Source: SIG565 sp045613385 (GTDB lineage Bacteria > Bacillota > Clostridia > Oscillospirales > Acutalibacteraceae). Taken from it: 64,000 bases of DNA. The position numbers and the translations under genes are program-made. Below are positions 42,473-49,396 of this stretch, piece after piece. The stretch's first letter is position 1, and each line of letters starts with the position of its first letter. The stretch covers positions 1-64,000 of the forward strand of contig JAZLAW010000006.1 in the NCBI GenBank assembly GCA_045613385.1, written 5' to 3'. Below the pieces are notes generated by a model. The model was not told the DNA's origin and searched no databases. It worked only from the letters and a program-made list of their open reading frames with translations.

Positions 42473-42484
42473 TTTTTATTCTCC

Positions 42485-43186
42485 TTATGCCCAACGTCTT
42501 CTCTCAACCGAGCGAACGGTAAGAAAAACAAAAAGTGAAGAGAAGCTCACCATATAAACAACATCTGATAAATCGGAAAAACCCGATGTAAAGCTATAGA
42601 AACGGTCAATAAACGAAACAGCAGAGTTGATTGCAGAAAGCGCTGTGCTTCCGTCCGAAGACGCGTATGAACCGAGCAACATTACCGCTAAAAACACCGC
42701 AAAGGTAATGGCGGCAGATACAACGGGGCTTTCGGTTAAGGAAGAAATGAACATACCAATCGCAATCATAACTGCGCCGAGCGCCAGAATTCCAAACAAG
42801 GAATAAAGATACAACGCCCAGTCAATAATAGTGTACATTGAAACGATAAACGGATAAATGACCAAAGCCGAAAGAGCCGTAGCGTATAGGCATAAAGCCG
42901 CTAAGAATTTACCCATTACAATACCCGTTACCGATACGGGAGATGTCATTAAGAGCTGGTCGACCTTCTGTCTGCGGTCTTCGCTTATAAGGCGCATTGT
43001 GATAAAAGGTGTAGCAAAGATAACAACGGTCGACATAAAATTGACAACACCTTCTACGGCAGGGCTGCCGGCCGAAAAAATCATACTGAACGCCATACCC
43101 GAAAAAAGAGTAAATACAGCGATTATGATATATCCCAAGGGACTGGAAAAATAAGATTTGAATTCTCTTTTAAATATAGCTAACAT
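42485..43186 (-). CDS. ABC-2 type permease, GldF-like
   Basis: 233 residues, six hydrophobic helices. The N-terminal FKREFKSYFSSPLGYII and the segment FITMRLISEDRRQKVDQLLMTSP reduced to its key word MRLISEDRRQ are typical of GldF/NosY-like permeases. It overlaps the ATPase gene stop by one base, so the pair forms one transporter. Confidence 0.88.
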   Translation of the reverse strand: MLAIFKREFKSYFSSPLGYIIIAVFTLFSGMAFSMIFSAGSPAVEGVVNFMSTVVIFATPFITMRLISEDRRQKVDQLLMTSPVSVTGIVMGKFLAALCLYATALSALVIYPFIVSMYTIIDWALYLYSLFGILALGAVMIAIGMFISSLTESPVVSAAITFAVFLAVMLLGSYASSDGSTALSAINSAVSFIDRFYSFTSGFSDLSDVVYMVSFSSLFVFLTVRSVERRRWA

Positions 43187-44139
43187 TATTCTTTAACCTC
43201 CGTAATATCTGCATCGTAGGTTAGTCGTATAAACACTTGTTCAAGACTGAGCTCGTTGCTTGTAAGGGACAAAAGCGGTCGTTTGCGCTCTGCAAGTCTT
43301 TCGGCGATTTCTTTGCGGACATCGCAGTCCTTTTTGGGATAAACCACGAAATCAAGAGAGCCTTCTTCTTTTTTCCCTAAGCAGAGCACACGCTCGGCAT
43401 CTTTAACACTCGAAAGAATTTTTGTAAGCTCTTCTTTTTCGCCGATAGCGCGTACAACAACCGAGTGGTCGCGCGACAGGTTCTTTGAAAGTTCTGTCGG
43501 GGAGTCATCGGCAACAAGGCGGCCGCGGTTTATAATAATTACTCTCTCACATACTGCCTGAATTTCCGAAAGAATGTGGCTTGAAAGGATAATGGTGTGA
43601 TTCCTGCCGAGTCTGGCTATCAAATCACGGATTTCGATAATCTGTTTTGGGTCAAGACCAACGGTTGGCTCATCCAAAATCAAAACGTCGGGGTTGCCGA
43701 TAAGTGCACCTGCAATGCCGACGCGTTGGCGGTAACCTTTTGAAAGGGTTTTGATGAGTCGGTTTTTCACTTCCCCGATTTTTACAAGCTTCACAATTTC
43801 ATCAATATGAAGCTTTTTGGGAAACTTTACTTTTTTAAGGTCGTATATAAAGTAAAGATATTCGAGTACTGTCATATCGGTGTAAAGGGGTGGAATTTCG
43901 GGGAGATAACCGATTCTCCGCTTTGCTTGTTCGGGTTGCTCGAGAACATCAAAACCGTCAACCGTAACCTTGCCCTGTGTTAAGGAAAGATAACCGGTTA
44001 ATATGTTCATTATAGTACTCTTGCCCGCGCCGTTGGGACCCAGGAAACCTACAACTTCACCTTTTTTGATGGAGAAACTGACATCATCCACAGCCAAAAA
44101 ATTACCGTAATTTTTGCTGAGATTTGATACTTCTATCAT
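43186..44139 (-). CDS. ABC transporter ATP-binding protein, GldA-like
   Basis: 317 residues. Walker A GPNGAGKST, signature LSKGYRQRVGIAGAL, Walker B VLILDEPTVGLD, switch His in LSSHILSE. The C-terminal 90 residues form the extra domain common in GldA/CcmA-like ATPases. First gene of the five-gene operon (ATPase, permease, GldG-like, DUF4340, SGNH hydrolase). Confidence 0.9.
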   Translation of the reverse strand: MIEVSNLSKNYGNFLAVDDVSFSIKKGEVVGFLGPNGAGKSTIMNILTGYLSLTQGKVTVDGFDVLEQPEQAKRRIGYLPEIPPLYTDMTVLEYLYFIYDLKKVKFPKKLHIDEIVKLVKIGEVKNRLIKTLSKGYRQRVGIAGALIGNPDVLILDEPTVGLDPKQIIEIRDLIARLGRNHTIILSSHILSEIQAVCERVIIINRGRLVADDSPTELSKNLSRDHSVVVRAIGEKEELTKILSSVKDAERVLCLGKKEEGSLDFVVYPKKDCDVRKEIAERLAERKRPLLSLTSNELSLEQVFIRLTYDADITEVKE

Positions 44140-44227
44140 AAACTGACCTCCGCGTTTGTAATGTATAATGTAATTCTATCAAACAACACCTTTTCAAGTG
44201 TTAAGATTTTTTGAACAATATATAAAC

Positions 44228-44256
44228 ATTATACTACATATAGTGTAAGTTTACAA
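44228..44256 (-). promoter_or_regulatory. Promoter of the Gld-like operon
   Basis: On the minus strand: -35 TTGTAA (44256-44251), 17-base spacer, -10 TATAAT (44233-44228). It is back to back with the promoter of the DUF1015 gene. Confidence 0.65.
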
Positions 44257-44263
44257 GCAGTTA

Positions 44264-44292
44264 TTGACTTTTTAGTCGGGCTGTAATAAAAT
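44264..44292 (+). promoter_or_regulatory. Promoter of the DUF1015 gene
   Basis: -35 TTGACT (44264-44269), 17-base spacer, -10 TAAAAT (44287-44292). Only 7 bases separate its -35 from that of the divergent Gld promoter, so the two may compete. Confidence 0.65.
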
Positions 44293-44320
44293 TAATAAAA
44301 ACAAAAAAGGGGAAATTATT

Positions 44321-45595
44321 TTGGCAGAGATTAAAACTTTTTCAGCACTTCGTTTTACCGACAAAGCGGGAGAAATATCGGAAGTTTGCTGTCCGCCGTA
44401 TGATATTATATCCGAAGAAGGAAAAAAGGAATTTTTAAATAAGAACGCTAACAATATAATAAGACTTGAACTTCCGGGCCAACAACCCGAAGATTATAAA
44501 GCGGCTAACAAAGTGTTTAAAGAATGGAGCGAAAAAGGCGTTCTCGCCCAAGACCCGGAAGAAGCACTTTATATATATGAAGAAAAATTTTCCGTTAAAG
44601 GTATACAGTATGCTTTTAAGGGCTTTATCTGCTATGTAAAACTTGCAGAGTTTTCGGAAAACATCGTTTTGCCGCACGAAGAAACACTTTCAAAGGCTAA
44701 GACCGACCGATTCAATCTTATAAACGCCACAGGTTGCTCTCTCTCACAGATTTATTCGCTTTATAGCGATGAAAAACGCGAAACGGCATCTCTTTTAGAT
44801 GAATTATCAAACCGTGAGCCCGACCAGAGCTTTACCGATAATGACGGTGTTACACATAGTTTGTGGATTGCGCCAAAGAGTGAGACAACCGATGAAATCT
44901 GCCGTCAGTTTAAGAACAGAAAACTTTATATTGCCGATGGACATCACCGTTATGAAACCGCGCTGAATCATCGTAGATATGTACGGGAAAACGGAATAGA
45001 CAGTGAAAACAGTGAATATGTAATGATGTTCTTGGTTGAAATGGAAAACGATGGACTGGTTGTTTTCCCGACACACCGAATTGTTAAGGGTGTCGAAGGC
45101 TTCAGCAAAGAAAAAATGCCAGAACTTTTAGAAAAGAATTTCTTAGTTAAAGAAATAAATATCGATGAAGCAGAAAAATTCCTTGATAACGAGTATAAAA
45201 GCGGTAAAAAAGCGTATGTTTATTTTGATGGCGAAAAAGCACTTGCTTTAACCCTTAAGGATATAACGGTTATGGATAAAATGTTCCCCGACAAAAGCGA
45301 AGCTCTCCGCCGTCTTGATGTAACGGTATTGCATAGCCTTGTTCTCGAAGAAATGATGGGTATAGATAAAGAAAATATGGCAAACCAGAAAAACCTTACC
45401 TATACTCGCGATATAAACGAAGCGTTGAATTCTGCGAAAAACGGTGCCGACTGTTGCTTTATACTTAACCCCACAAGAATTGAAGAAATAGCCGCAGTAG
45501 CCCGGGCAGGAGAGAAAATGCCACAGAAGTCGACATACTTTTATCCGAAACTCATTACGGGAATGGTAATGAATAAAATAAAAAATGTCGAATAG
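44321..45595 (+). CDS. DUF1015 family protein
   Basis: 424 residues. The start is TTG at 44321, supported by AAGGGG 8 bases upstream. The family pattern is plain: CCPPYDIISEEG near the N-terminus, VLPHEETLSKAKTDR, IADGHHRYETAL, and the C-terminal MPQKSTYFYPKLITGMV. Some DUF1015 proteins are reported as free-serine kinases of ParB-like fold; that activity is possible but not shown by the sequence. Monocistronic. Confidence 0.88.
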   Translation: MAEIKTFSALRFTDKAGEISEVCCPPYDIISEEGKKEFLNKNANNIIRLELPGQQPEDYKAANKVFKEWSEKGVLAQDPEEALYIYEEKFSVKGIQYAFKGFICYVKLAEFSENIVLPHEETLSKAKTDRFNLINATGCSLSQIYSLYSDEKRETASLLDELSNREPDQSFTDNDGVTHSLWIAPKSETTDEICRQFKNRKLYIADGHHRYETALNHRRYVRENGIDSENSEYVMMFLVEMENDGLVVFPTHRIVKGVEGFSKEKMPELLEKNFLVKEINIDEAEKFLDNEYKSGKKAYVYFDGEKALALTLKDITVMDKMFPDKSEALRRLDVTVLHSLVLEEMMGIDKENMANQKNLTYTRDINEALNSAKNGADCCFILNPTRIEEIAAVARAGEKMPQKSTYFYPKLITGMVMNKIKNVE

Positions 45596-45629
45596 ATAAA
45601 ATAATTTTAAAAAAGGACTGAAAAAAGGG

Positions 45630-45658
45630 TTGACAAAACGATTTGTTTACTATATAAT
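45630..45658 (+). promoter_or_regulatory. Promoter of the tRNA pair
   Basis: -35 TTGACA (45630-45635), 17-base spacer, -10 TATAAT (45653-45658): perfect consensus, 19 bases before tRNA-Met. Confidence 0.9.
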
Positions 45659-45676
45659 AATTCAGTCCTGCAAAAT

Positions 45677-45753
45677 GGCTGTATAGCTCAGTTGGCTAGA
45701 GCATGCGGTTCATACCCGCAGTGTCATTGGTTCAAGTCCAATTACAGCCACCA
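45677..45753 (+). tRNA. tRNA-Met (anticodon CAT)
   Basis: 77 bases with encoded ACCA. Acceptor GGCTGTA/TACAGCC, D arm GCTCAGTTGGCTAGAGC, anticodon loop TTCATAC, T loop TTCAAGT. A CAT anticodon can also belong to tRNA-Ile2 with lysidine; the first pair G-C argues against the initiator of usual type only weakly. Confidence 0.93.
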
Positions 45754-45757
45754 AAAT

Positions 45758-45833
45758 GGCCCGGTGGTCAAGAGGCCTAAGACACCGCCCTTTCACGGCG
45801 GTAACACGGGTTCGAACCCCGTCCGGGTCACCA
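45758..45833 (+). tRNA. tRNA-Glu (anticodon TTC)
   Basis: 76 bases with encoded CCA, 4 bases after tRNA-Met. Acceptor GGCCCGG/CCGGGTC, anticodon loop CTTTCAC, T loop TTCGAAC. Its last 16 bases are repeated at 46015-46030. Confidence 0.97.
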
Positions 45834-45903
45834 TAACAAAAACCCCAACCAAACGGTTGGGGTTTTTGTTATGCCGCAAAGGGATGAGAACCCGAAAGGT
45901 TCG
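45818..45903 (+). repeat. Direct repeat, copy 1: tRNA-Glu 3' end plus terminator
   Basis: Starts inside tRNA-Glu at CCCGTCCGGGTCACCA, continues through a terminator (45838-45867, stem AAAAACCCCAACC / GGTTGGGGTTTTT) and on to GAACCCGAAAGGTTCG. The same 85 bases recur at 46015-46099, differing by one A in the run before the stem. Confidence 0.9.
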
Positions 45904-46014
45904 GCGAAGCAGCCGCGCCGCTGCGATAGGCGGGGCGGACTGCCGGAGTCTCGAGTACAGCAATTTTTTAGGTAACACCCGCAGGTGTTCGAAAAAATGC
46001 TGAACGCAGAGTAT
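45904..46014. other. 111-base GC-rich insert between the direct repeats
   Basis: The insert is more GC-rich than its surroundings. It contains CAGCAATTTTTT (45958-45969) pairing with AAAAAATGCTG (45992-46002) around a smaller stem AACACC/GGTGTT. No tRNA, no start with SD and no convincing reading frame is seen; the frames that cross it are artefacts of the repeat. Confidence 0.5.
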
Positions 46015-46099
46015 CCCGTCCGGGTCACCATAACAAAACCCCAACCAAACGGTTGGGGTTTTTGTTATGCCGCAAAGGGATGAGAACCCGAAAGGTTCG
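46015..46099 (+). repeat. Direct repeat, copy 2
   Basis: Second copy, beginning with the terminal 16 bases of tRNA-Glu but without the rest of the tRNA. It includes a second terminator (46035-46062). It ends just before the stop of the ribbon-helix-helix gene. Confidence 0.9.
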
Positions 46100-46105
46100 C
46101 CGTCT

Positions 46106-46288
46106 TTATTTTTCTTTGTCAATTTTTATTTCGCCGTTCTTTTCTTCAAATTCGCGGATGCACTGCCTAATTAAATATAAAATCTGCCCGTTTGCCGAAC
46201 GACCTTCATATTTTGAAATATAATGTAACTTCGCATGTAATTCGGGGTTGACTTCAATACCTAAATGTTTGTTTTCCTTATTTCGCAT
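46106..46288 (-). CDS. Arc/ribbon-helix-helix type DNA-binding protein
   Basis: 60 residues. An Arc-like pattern is seen: a short beta strand (HLGIEVNPELHAKLHYIS) then two helices with GRSANGQILYLIRQCIREFEEKNG-like periodicity, key word GRSANGQI. Such proteins bind operators as dimers of ribbon strands. AGGTG precedes the ATG. It is divergent from the SLOG gene, and repeats in between look like its operators. Confidence 0.8.
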   Translation of the reverse strand: MRNKENKHLGIEVNPELHAKLHYISKYEGRSANGQILYLIRQCIREFEEKNGEIKIDKEK

Positions 46289-46300
46289 AACATCACCTAA

Positions 46301-46371
46301 AATCTTAATTTAAGTATATTTTAAGATTAATTTGTGATACAACGGTTGAAGTATACTCATTTTAAGTATAC
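46301..46371. promoter_or_regulatory. Operator-like repeats between the RHH and SLOG genes
   Basis: Inverted arms AATCTTAA (46301-46308) and TTAAGATT (46321-46328) flank a candidate minus-strand -10 TATACT (46318-46313). AAGTATAC is directly repeated at 46349 and 46364, with AAGTATAT at 46312. A plausible minus -35 TTGTAT lies 18 bases upstream of the -10. These would suit a ribbon-helix-helix autorepressor. Confidence 0.5.
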
Positions 46372-46396
46372 AAAATCATAGTTTTGGGTGGTCTTT

Positions 46397-46959
46397 ATGG
46401 CGGTGTGTACTTTTTTGGACATAGATATGTAGAACACAAAATAGCGGGTTTTTTATCTTCGGCCATTATTAAATTAATTGAAAATTGTGATGTTGACACT
46501 TTTCTTGTTGGAAATAACGGCGGTTTCGACAGAATGGTAATAGCCGAACTCTCAAAAATAAAAGAAAGGTATCCCTATATTAAGTATAATGTAGTATTAG
46601 CATATATACCTGTAAAAAATGACGAGTTCAGTTATAAAAATACTATTTATCCATCTGTTCTTGATGGAGTGCCGCCACGTGCAAGAATTATTCGCAGAAA
46701 CGAGTGGATGATAGAACAATCAGATTTTGTAATAACTTATGTAGCAAATTCGGTGGGAGGTGCTGCAGAAAGTAAAATAAAAGCCCAGAAGAAAGGTAAA
46801 AGAATAATAAATTTATGTCAAGACGAGAAAAAAGTTCCCTTGTTTAAAGGGAACTTTAAAATTTTTAATTATTCAGCTATTAGCGGTACGGCGGTTTTGC
46901 CGTGGAAAGTGCGCCACTCGTTCAGTCCCGCGCCTATTCTTTTAAGTGTGCGGTTGTAG
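46397..46959 (+). pseudogene. SLOG-family protein gene with an N-terminal frameshift
   Basis: The main frame reads FFGHRYVEHKIAGF, LVGNNGGFDRMVIAEL and FVITYVANSVGGAAESKIKAQKKGK (key words GGFDRM, GGAA), a SLOG nucleotide-binding protein of about 150 residues. The natural start looks like ATG at 46397 (MAVCTF), but the T run at 46411-46416 has six Ts, and seven would be needed to join MAVCTF to FGHRY. The only in-frame alternative start is TTG at 46384. At the other end the frame runs through a terminator and about 90 bases into the antisense of the CapA gene. Pseudogene, phase-variable gene or sequence error are all open. Confidence 0.6.
46831..46857. terminator. Hairpin between the convergent SLOG and CapA genes
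   Basis: An 11-bp stem AAAGTTCCCTT / AAGGGAACTTT with a short loop is followed by AAAATTTTTAATT on the plus strand. It lies inside the extended SLOG frame, which suggests the native stop was upstream. Confidence 0.6.
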
Positions 46960-48188
46960 GACGCCTTGGCATCCGACAGACTGCTTATCTTAAAGGTTGT
47001 CCAGTCCTTATTTAAATCAAGCGGAATTATATTATATGATTTTTCACCGTTTTCGGTGCGCATATCAACCCAGGTTGGAAGTACGTTTACTTCATCGAGT
47101 TTTACTGCGCCGTCCGAGTATTTATTAAAGGTAAGTTCAAATATTGCGCCGTCTTCGGTGTGCCCCGAGTGGTTATCTTCCGACATAATTTCTTTACGCT
47201 GGTTGGAAATCGAGTTACCGAGCGAATAGATACATACTGTTTCTTTTCCATCTGCATTTTTGAGTGTTTCAATTTCCTGTATTACGTGGGGATGGCTGCC
47301 GACAATGGCATCGTATCCTATATCAGAAATCGCCTGTGCCATATTTTTTTGATTTTTATTGGGCTTTGCGGCGTACTCATCACCCCAATGCATATAGATA
47401 ACGGTGGCTTCGGCGCCGTCTTTTTTCATATTATCAAAAATTTCTTTGGCATTGCTCTTAAAACCTTGAATATTTCCGTAGGTAAAGGTATTGGTGTTTT
47501 TACCGTCTTCGGTTGACATAACATAGCCGTTAAGCGTTTTGCTGCCATCAGACACACCCGAATAGGTAAAGCACACAAAACCGACCTTAATACCGTTAAT
47601 ATCGGCGACGCGGTAGGGTTTATCGCCGCTTTCTTTGGTGCCGATAAAAGCAAGGCCGCGTTTTTTAATTTGTATTATGGTGTTATTAAAGCCCGAATGA
47701 CCGTTATCATAAGAGTGGTTGTTAGCGGTAAGAAGCATATCGATACCAGCACCCTTTAATGCGTCTGCCAGTGTATCTGGGCTGTTAAAACTTGGATAGC
47801 CCTTATAATTTTTATTTGTCCCGAAGGTTACTTCAAGATTTATAACCATTGTGTCATATGCTGAATAATACGGCTTCACGGTAGAAAAAATACCGCTGAA
47901 ATCGTAGTTTTTATCTTCGACTGTCCATAATACCGAGTCGTGCATAATAGCATCGCCCGTAGAGCCGATTTTTGCAGTTGAAATAACGCGTGGCTCATCA
48001 TTTTGTATATCGGAAGATTGAGAATTAGAAGGGTTGTCCTGAGGGTTATCAGTGACAGGTTTATCCTTTTTGCACTTATTTACGCAAAGGAAAACACCTG
48101 AAATAAGCGCGATTAATAAAACCGCAGAAATAATGCGGCGGCGCATAATTATTCTTCTGACACGGGCGCTTTTTCTATATCTTGACAT
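46869..48188 (-). CDS. CapA family protein (poly-gamma-glutamate synthesis type)
   Basis: 439 residues from the ATG at 48188, with AAGGG 9 bases upstream; an ATG three codons earlier overlaps that SD. One N-terminal membrane anchor (about 15-35) after an Arg-rich start, then a Ser/Asn/Gln-rich linker and a calcineurin-like PGA_cap domain: GSTGDAIMHDS, LEVTFG, LLTANNHSYDNGHSG, HWGDEYA and GSHPHVIQ. Faces the outside. Many stand-alone CapA proteins exist with no capsule operon, as here; the substrate is unknown. Confidence 0.88.
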   Translation of the reverse strand: MSRYRKSARVRRIIMRRRIISAVLLIALISGVFLCVNKCKKDKPVTDNPQDNPSNSQSSDIQNDEPRVISTAKIGSTGDAIMHDSVLWTVEDKNYDFSGIFSTVKPYYSAYDTMVINLEVTFGTNKNYKGYPSFNSPDTLADALKGAGIDMLLTANNHSYDNGHSGFNNTIIQIKKRGLAFIGTKESGDKPYRVADINGIKVGFVCFTYSGVSDGSKTLNGYVMSTEDGKNTNTFTYGNIQGFKSNAKEIFDNMKKDGAEATVIYMHWGDEYAAKPNKNQKNMAQAISDIGYDAIVGSHPHVIQEIETLKNADGKETVCIYSLGNSISNQRKEIMSEDNHSGHTEDGAIFELTFNKYSDGAVKLDEVNVLPTWVDMRTENGEKSYNIIPLDLNKDWTTFKISSLSDAKASYNRTLKRIGAGLNEWRTFHGKTAVPLIAE

Positions 48189-48216
48189 TTTTTCCATCCC
48201 TTTTCAATATGAAAAT

Positions 48217-48245
48217 ATCATACCACAGTTTTTGAAAATTTACAA
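48217..48245 (-). promoter_or_regulatory. Promoter of the CapA-like gene
   Basis: On the minus strand: -35 TTGTAA (48245-48240), 17-base spacer, -10 TATGAT (48222-48217). It abuts the spoIIID terminator. Confidence 0.6.
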
Positions 48246-48249
48246 CAAT

Positions 48250-48279
48250 AAAACCGAGCTTTAATTAAAGCTCGGTTTT
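48250..48279. terminator. Terminator overlapping the end of spoIIID
   Basis: A 13-bp perfect stem AAAACCGAGCTTT / AAAGCTCGGTTTT with an AATT loop. The spoIIID stop codon lies in the loop, and TTTTATTG follows on the minus strand. Confidence 0.8.
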
Positions 48280-48516
48280 ATATTTGCGGCGGGTTGCCAT
48301 ACCGCCGCGTATATGTCTTTCTTCCTTATTTTTTTCAAGCACCTGTTTCACTTGTAAGAACAGTTGCGGCTGAGTTTTTTTGAGCCGCTCGGTAACGTCT
48401 TTATGTACGGTAGATTTGCTGACACCGAACTTTCTCCCCGCGGCTCTGACCGTGGCGCCTGTAGTGGCAATATACTCTCCTAAAATTTCCGCCCTGTCTT
48501 TATAAATACCGTTCAT
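48265..48516 (-). CDS. spoIIID: Sporulation transcriptional regulator SpoIIID
   Basis: 83 residues, typical length, from the ATG at 48516 with TTGGAG 8 bases upstream. Helix-turn-helix VRAAGRKFGVSKSTVHKDVTERL and the basic C-terminal helix (GGMATRRKYK) match SpoIIID, the mother-cell regulator that follows sigma-E. A sigma-E-like promoter lies upstream, in line with Bacillus regulation. Confidence 0.95.
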   Translation of the reverse strand: MNGIYKDRAEILGEYIATTGATVRAAGRKFGVSKSTVHKDVTERLKKTQPQLFLQVKQVLEKNKEERHIRGGMATRRKYKTEL

Positions 48517-48556
48517 TACACCCACTCCAAGAAGTTTTAGGCGGTCTGCCTAATAT

Positions 48557-48585
48557 AATGTATGAAGCGGAATTTATTTTTATGA
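48557..48585 (-). promoter_or_regulatory. Sigma-E-like promoter of spoIIID
   Basis: On the minus strand -10 CATACATT (48564-48557) matches the sigma-E consensus CATACANT exactly. A -35 TCATAAA (48585-48579) lies 14 bases upstream, near the known pattern. The spacing and the identity of the gene support the call. Confidence 0.6.
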
Positions 48586-48628
48586 GACAAAATAAATTGT
48601 AGTTATGGGAAATAGGTTTTATAAAAAA

Positions 48629-49168
48629 TTATTTTACTAATCTATCAATAAGCTTGATTTTATATGTGACCTTCCACTGCGCAGATTTTCCTTTATGACG
48701 ACCGTAATTTTCTGTTACCGAAATAATTTTTGAAGTTTCAAATCCATCGCGCAAAACAACCGAAGAAGAATCAAGTGCGGTATCGGGGTGATTGTCATCT
48801 TCGGTAATTAAGACATCTATCGTCACGGTTTCGGTTTTATCAAGCGGAACGGTCCAGAGTTTGCCGCTTGATATATATTCATCATTAATAATGTAAACAT
48901 TAAACCATTCTTGTCCTACCGAATCGTTATTTATGAGAGTTTCAATTATACTTAATTCGTATACCGCGTGGGTGTATTTCGGCTTAATAGCTTCCGTTAC
49001 CGTTTCTATAGGTTCCAGCTCTGTCTGTTTTTCGGGTTCTGACTCAAGAACTGAATTCCCGACAGAAACACTGTGTGAGACGGGCGGTGTGGCTTTCTCT
49101 TTTTCGCCGCAGGCGGTTAATAAAAGAAAGAGAGTTATTGCGTAAAAAAGTAAAACAAGTTTTTTCAT
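48629..49168 (-). CDS. Lipoprotein of unknown function
   Basis: 179 residues from the ATG at 49168 (MKKLVLLFYAITLF) with GGAG upstream. The lipobox is LLTAC, Cys at residue 20. A linker rich in Pro, Ser and Glu is followed by a domain of about 110 residues with alternating strands (HAVYELSIIETLIN, WFNVYIINDEYISSG, QWKVTYKIKLID). I do not recognise the domain. The gene lies directly behind a structured RNA with its own terminator, so its expression is likely set by attenuation. Confidence 0.75.
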   Translation of the reverse strand: MKKLVLLFYAITLFLLLTACGEKEKATPPVSHSVSVGNSVLESEPEKQTELEPIETVTEAIKPKYTHAVYELSIIETLINNDSVGQEWFNVYIINDEYISSGKLWTVPLDKTETVTIDVLITEDDNHPDTALDSSSVVLRDGFETSKIISVTENYGRHKGKSAQWKVTYKIKLIDRLVK

Positions 49169-49180
49169 TTCTTTTCTCCA

Positions 49181-49320
49181 AATAAAAAAGTGCGCCCCAC
49201 AGAGAGCGCACCGAAAAACGATTCTCTCAATGTTGCTACACATTTTGCCTAACCAAAGGTGAGAGAATACATTTTTACCAAATAGTATTCCCTTGGGTTA
49301 GACATATTAAAATGTGTAGC
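49181..49320 (-). ncRNA. Structured leader RNA with terminator, possible new riboswitch or attenuator
   Basis: The transcript expected to start near 49320 begins GCTACACATTTT, which pairs with AAAATGTGTAGC (49243-49232). Inside, CTAACC pairs with GGTTAG and GAATAC with GTATTC, giving one long rod. A bulge UCUCA adjoins GTATTC. After the rod comes TGAGAGAAT (49230-49222), able to pair with ATTCTCTCA in the rod's 3' arm. Then follows an intrinsic terminator: GTGCGC/GCGCAC (49211-49190) and T6. Promoter, rod, competing pairing, terminator and SD lie in order, as in a cis-regulator. It matches no class I know. Confidence 0.6.
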
Positions 49321-49326
49321 AAACAT

Positions 49327-49355
49327 ATTTTATCACAAAAATGCTAAAATGTAAA
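49327..49355 (-). promoter_or_regulatory. Promoter of the leader RNA and lipoprotein gene
   Basis: On the minus strand: -35 TTTACA (49355-49350), 17-base spacer, -10 TAAAAT (49332-49327) with an upstream TGA making an extended -10. Confidence 0.7.
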
Positions 49356-49362
49356 GAAAACA

Positions 49363-49392
49363 AAAAAGCACAGAAAAAATTCTGTGCTTTTT
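49363..49392 (-). terminator. Terminator of the hexuronate operon
   Basis: A 13-bp perfect stem AAAAAGCACAGAA / TTCTGTGCTTTTT with an AAAA loop just past the uxaC stop. Confidence 0.85.
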
Positions 49393-49396
49393 ATAA

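Noticed and set aside
45793..46122. Open frames of 60-110 codons crossing the tRNA-Glu repeat on both strands
   Set aside because: They translate the tRNA and terminator repeats, have no SD and overlap stable RNA.
49181..49320. 6S RNA
   Set aside because: The rod has no large central bubble and is shorter than usual; position before an SD argues for a cis-regulator.
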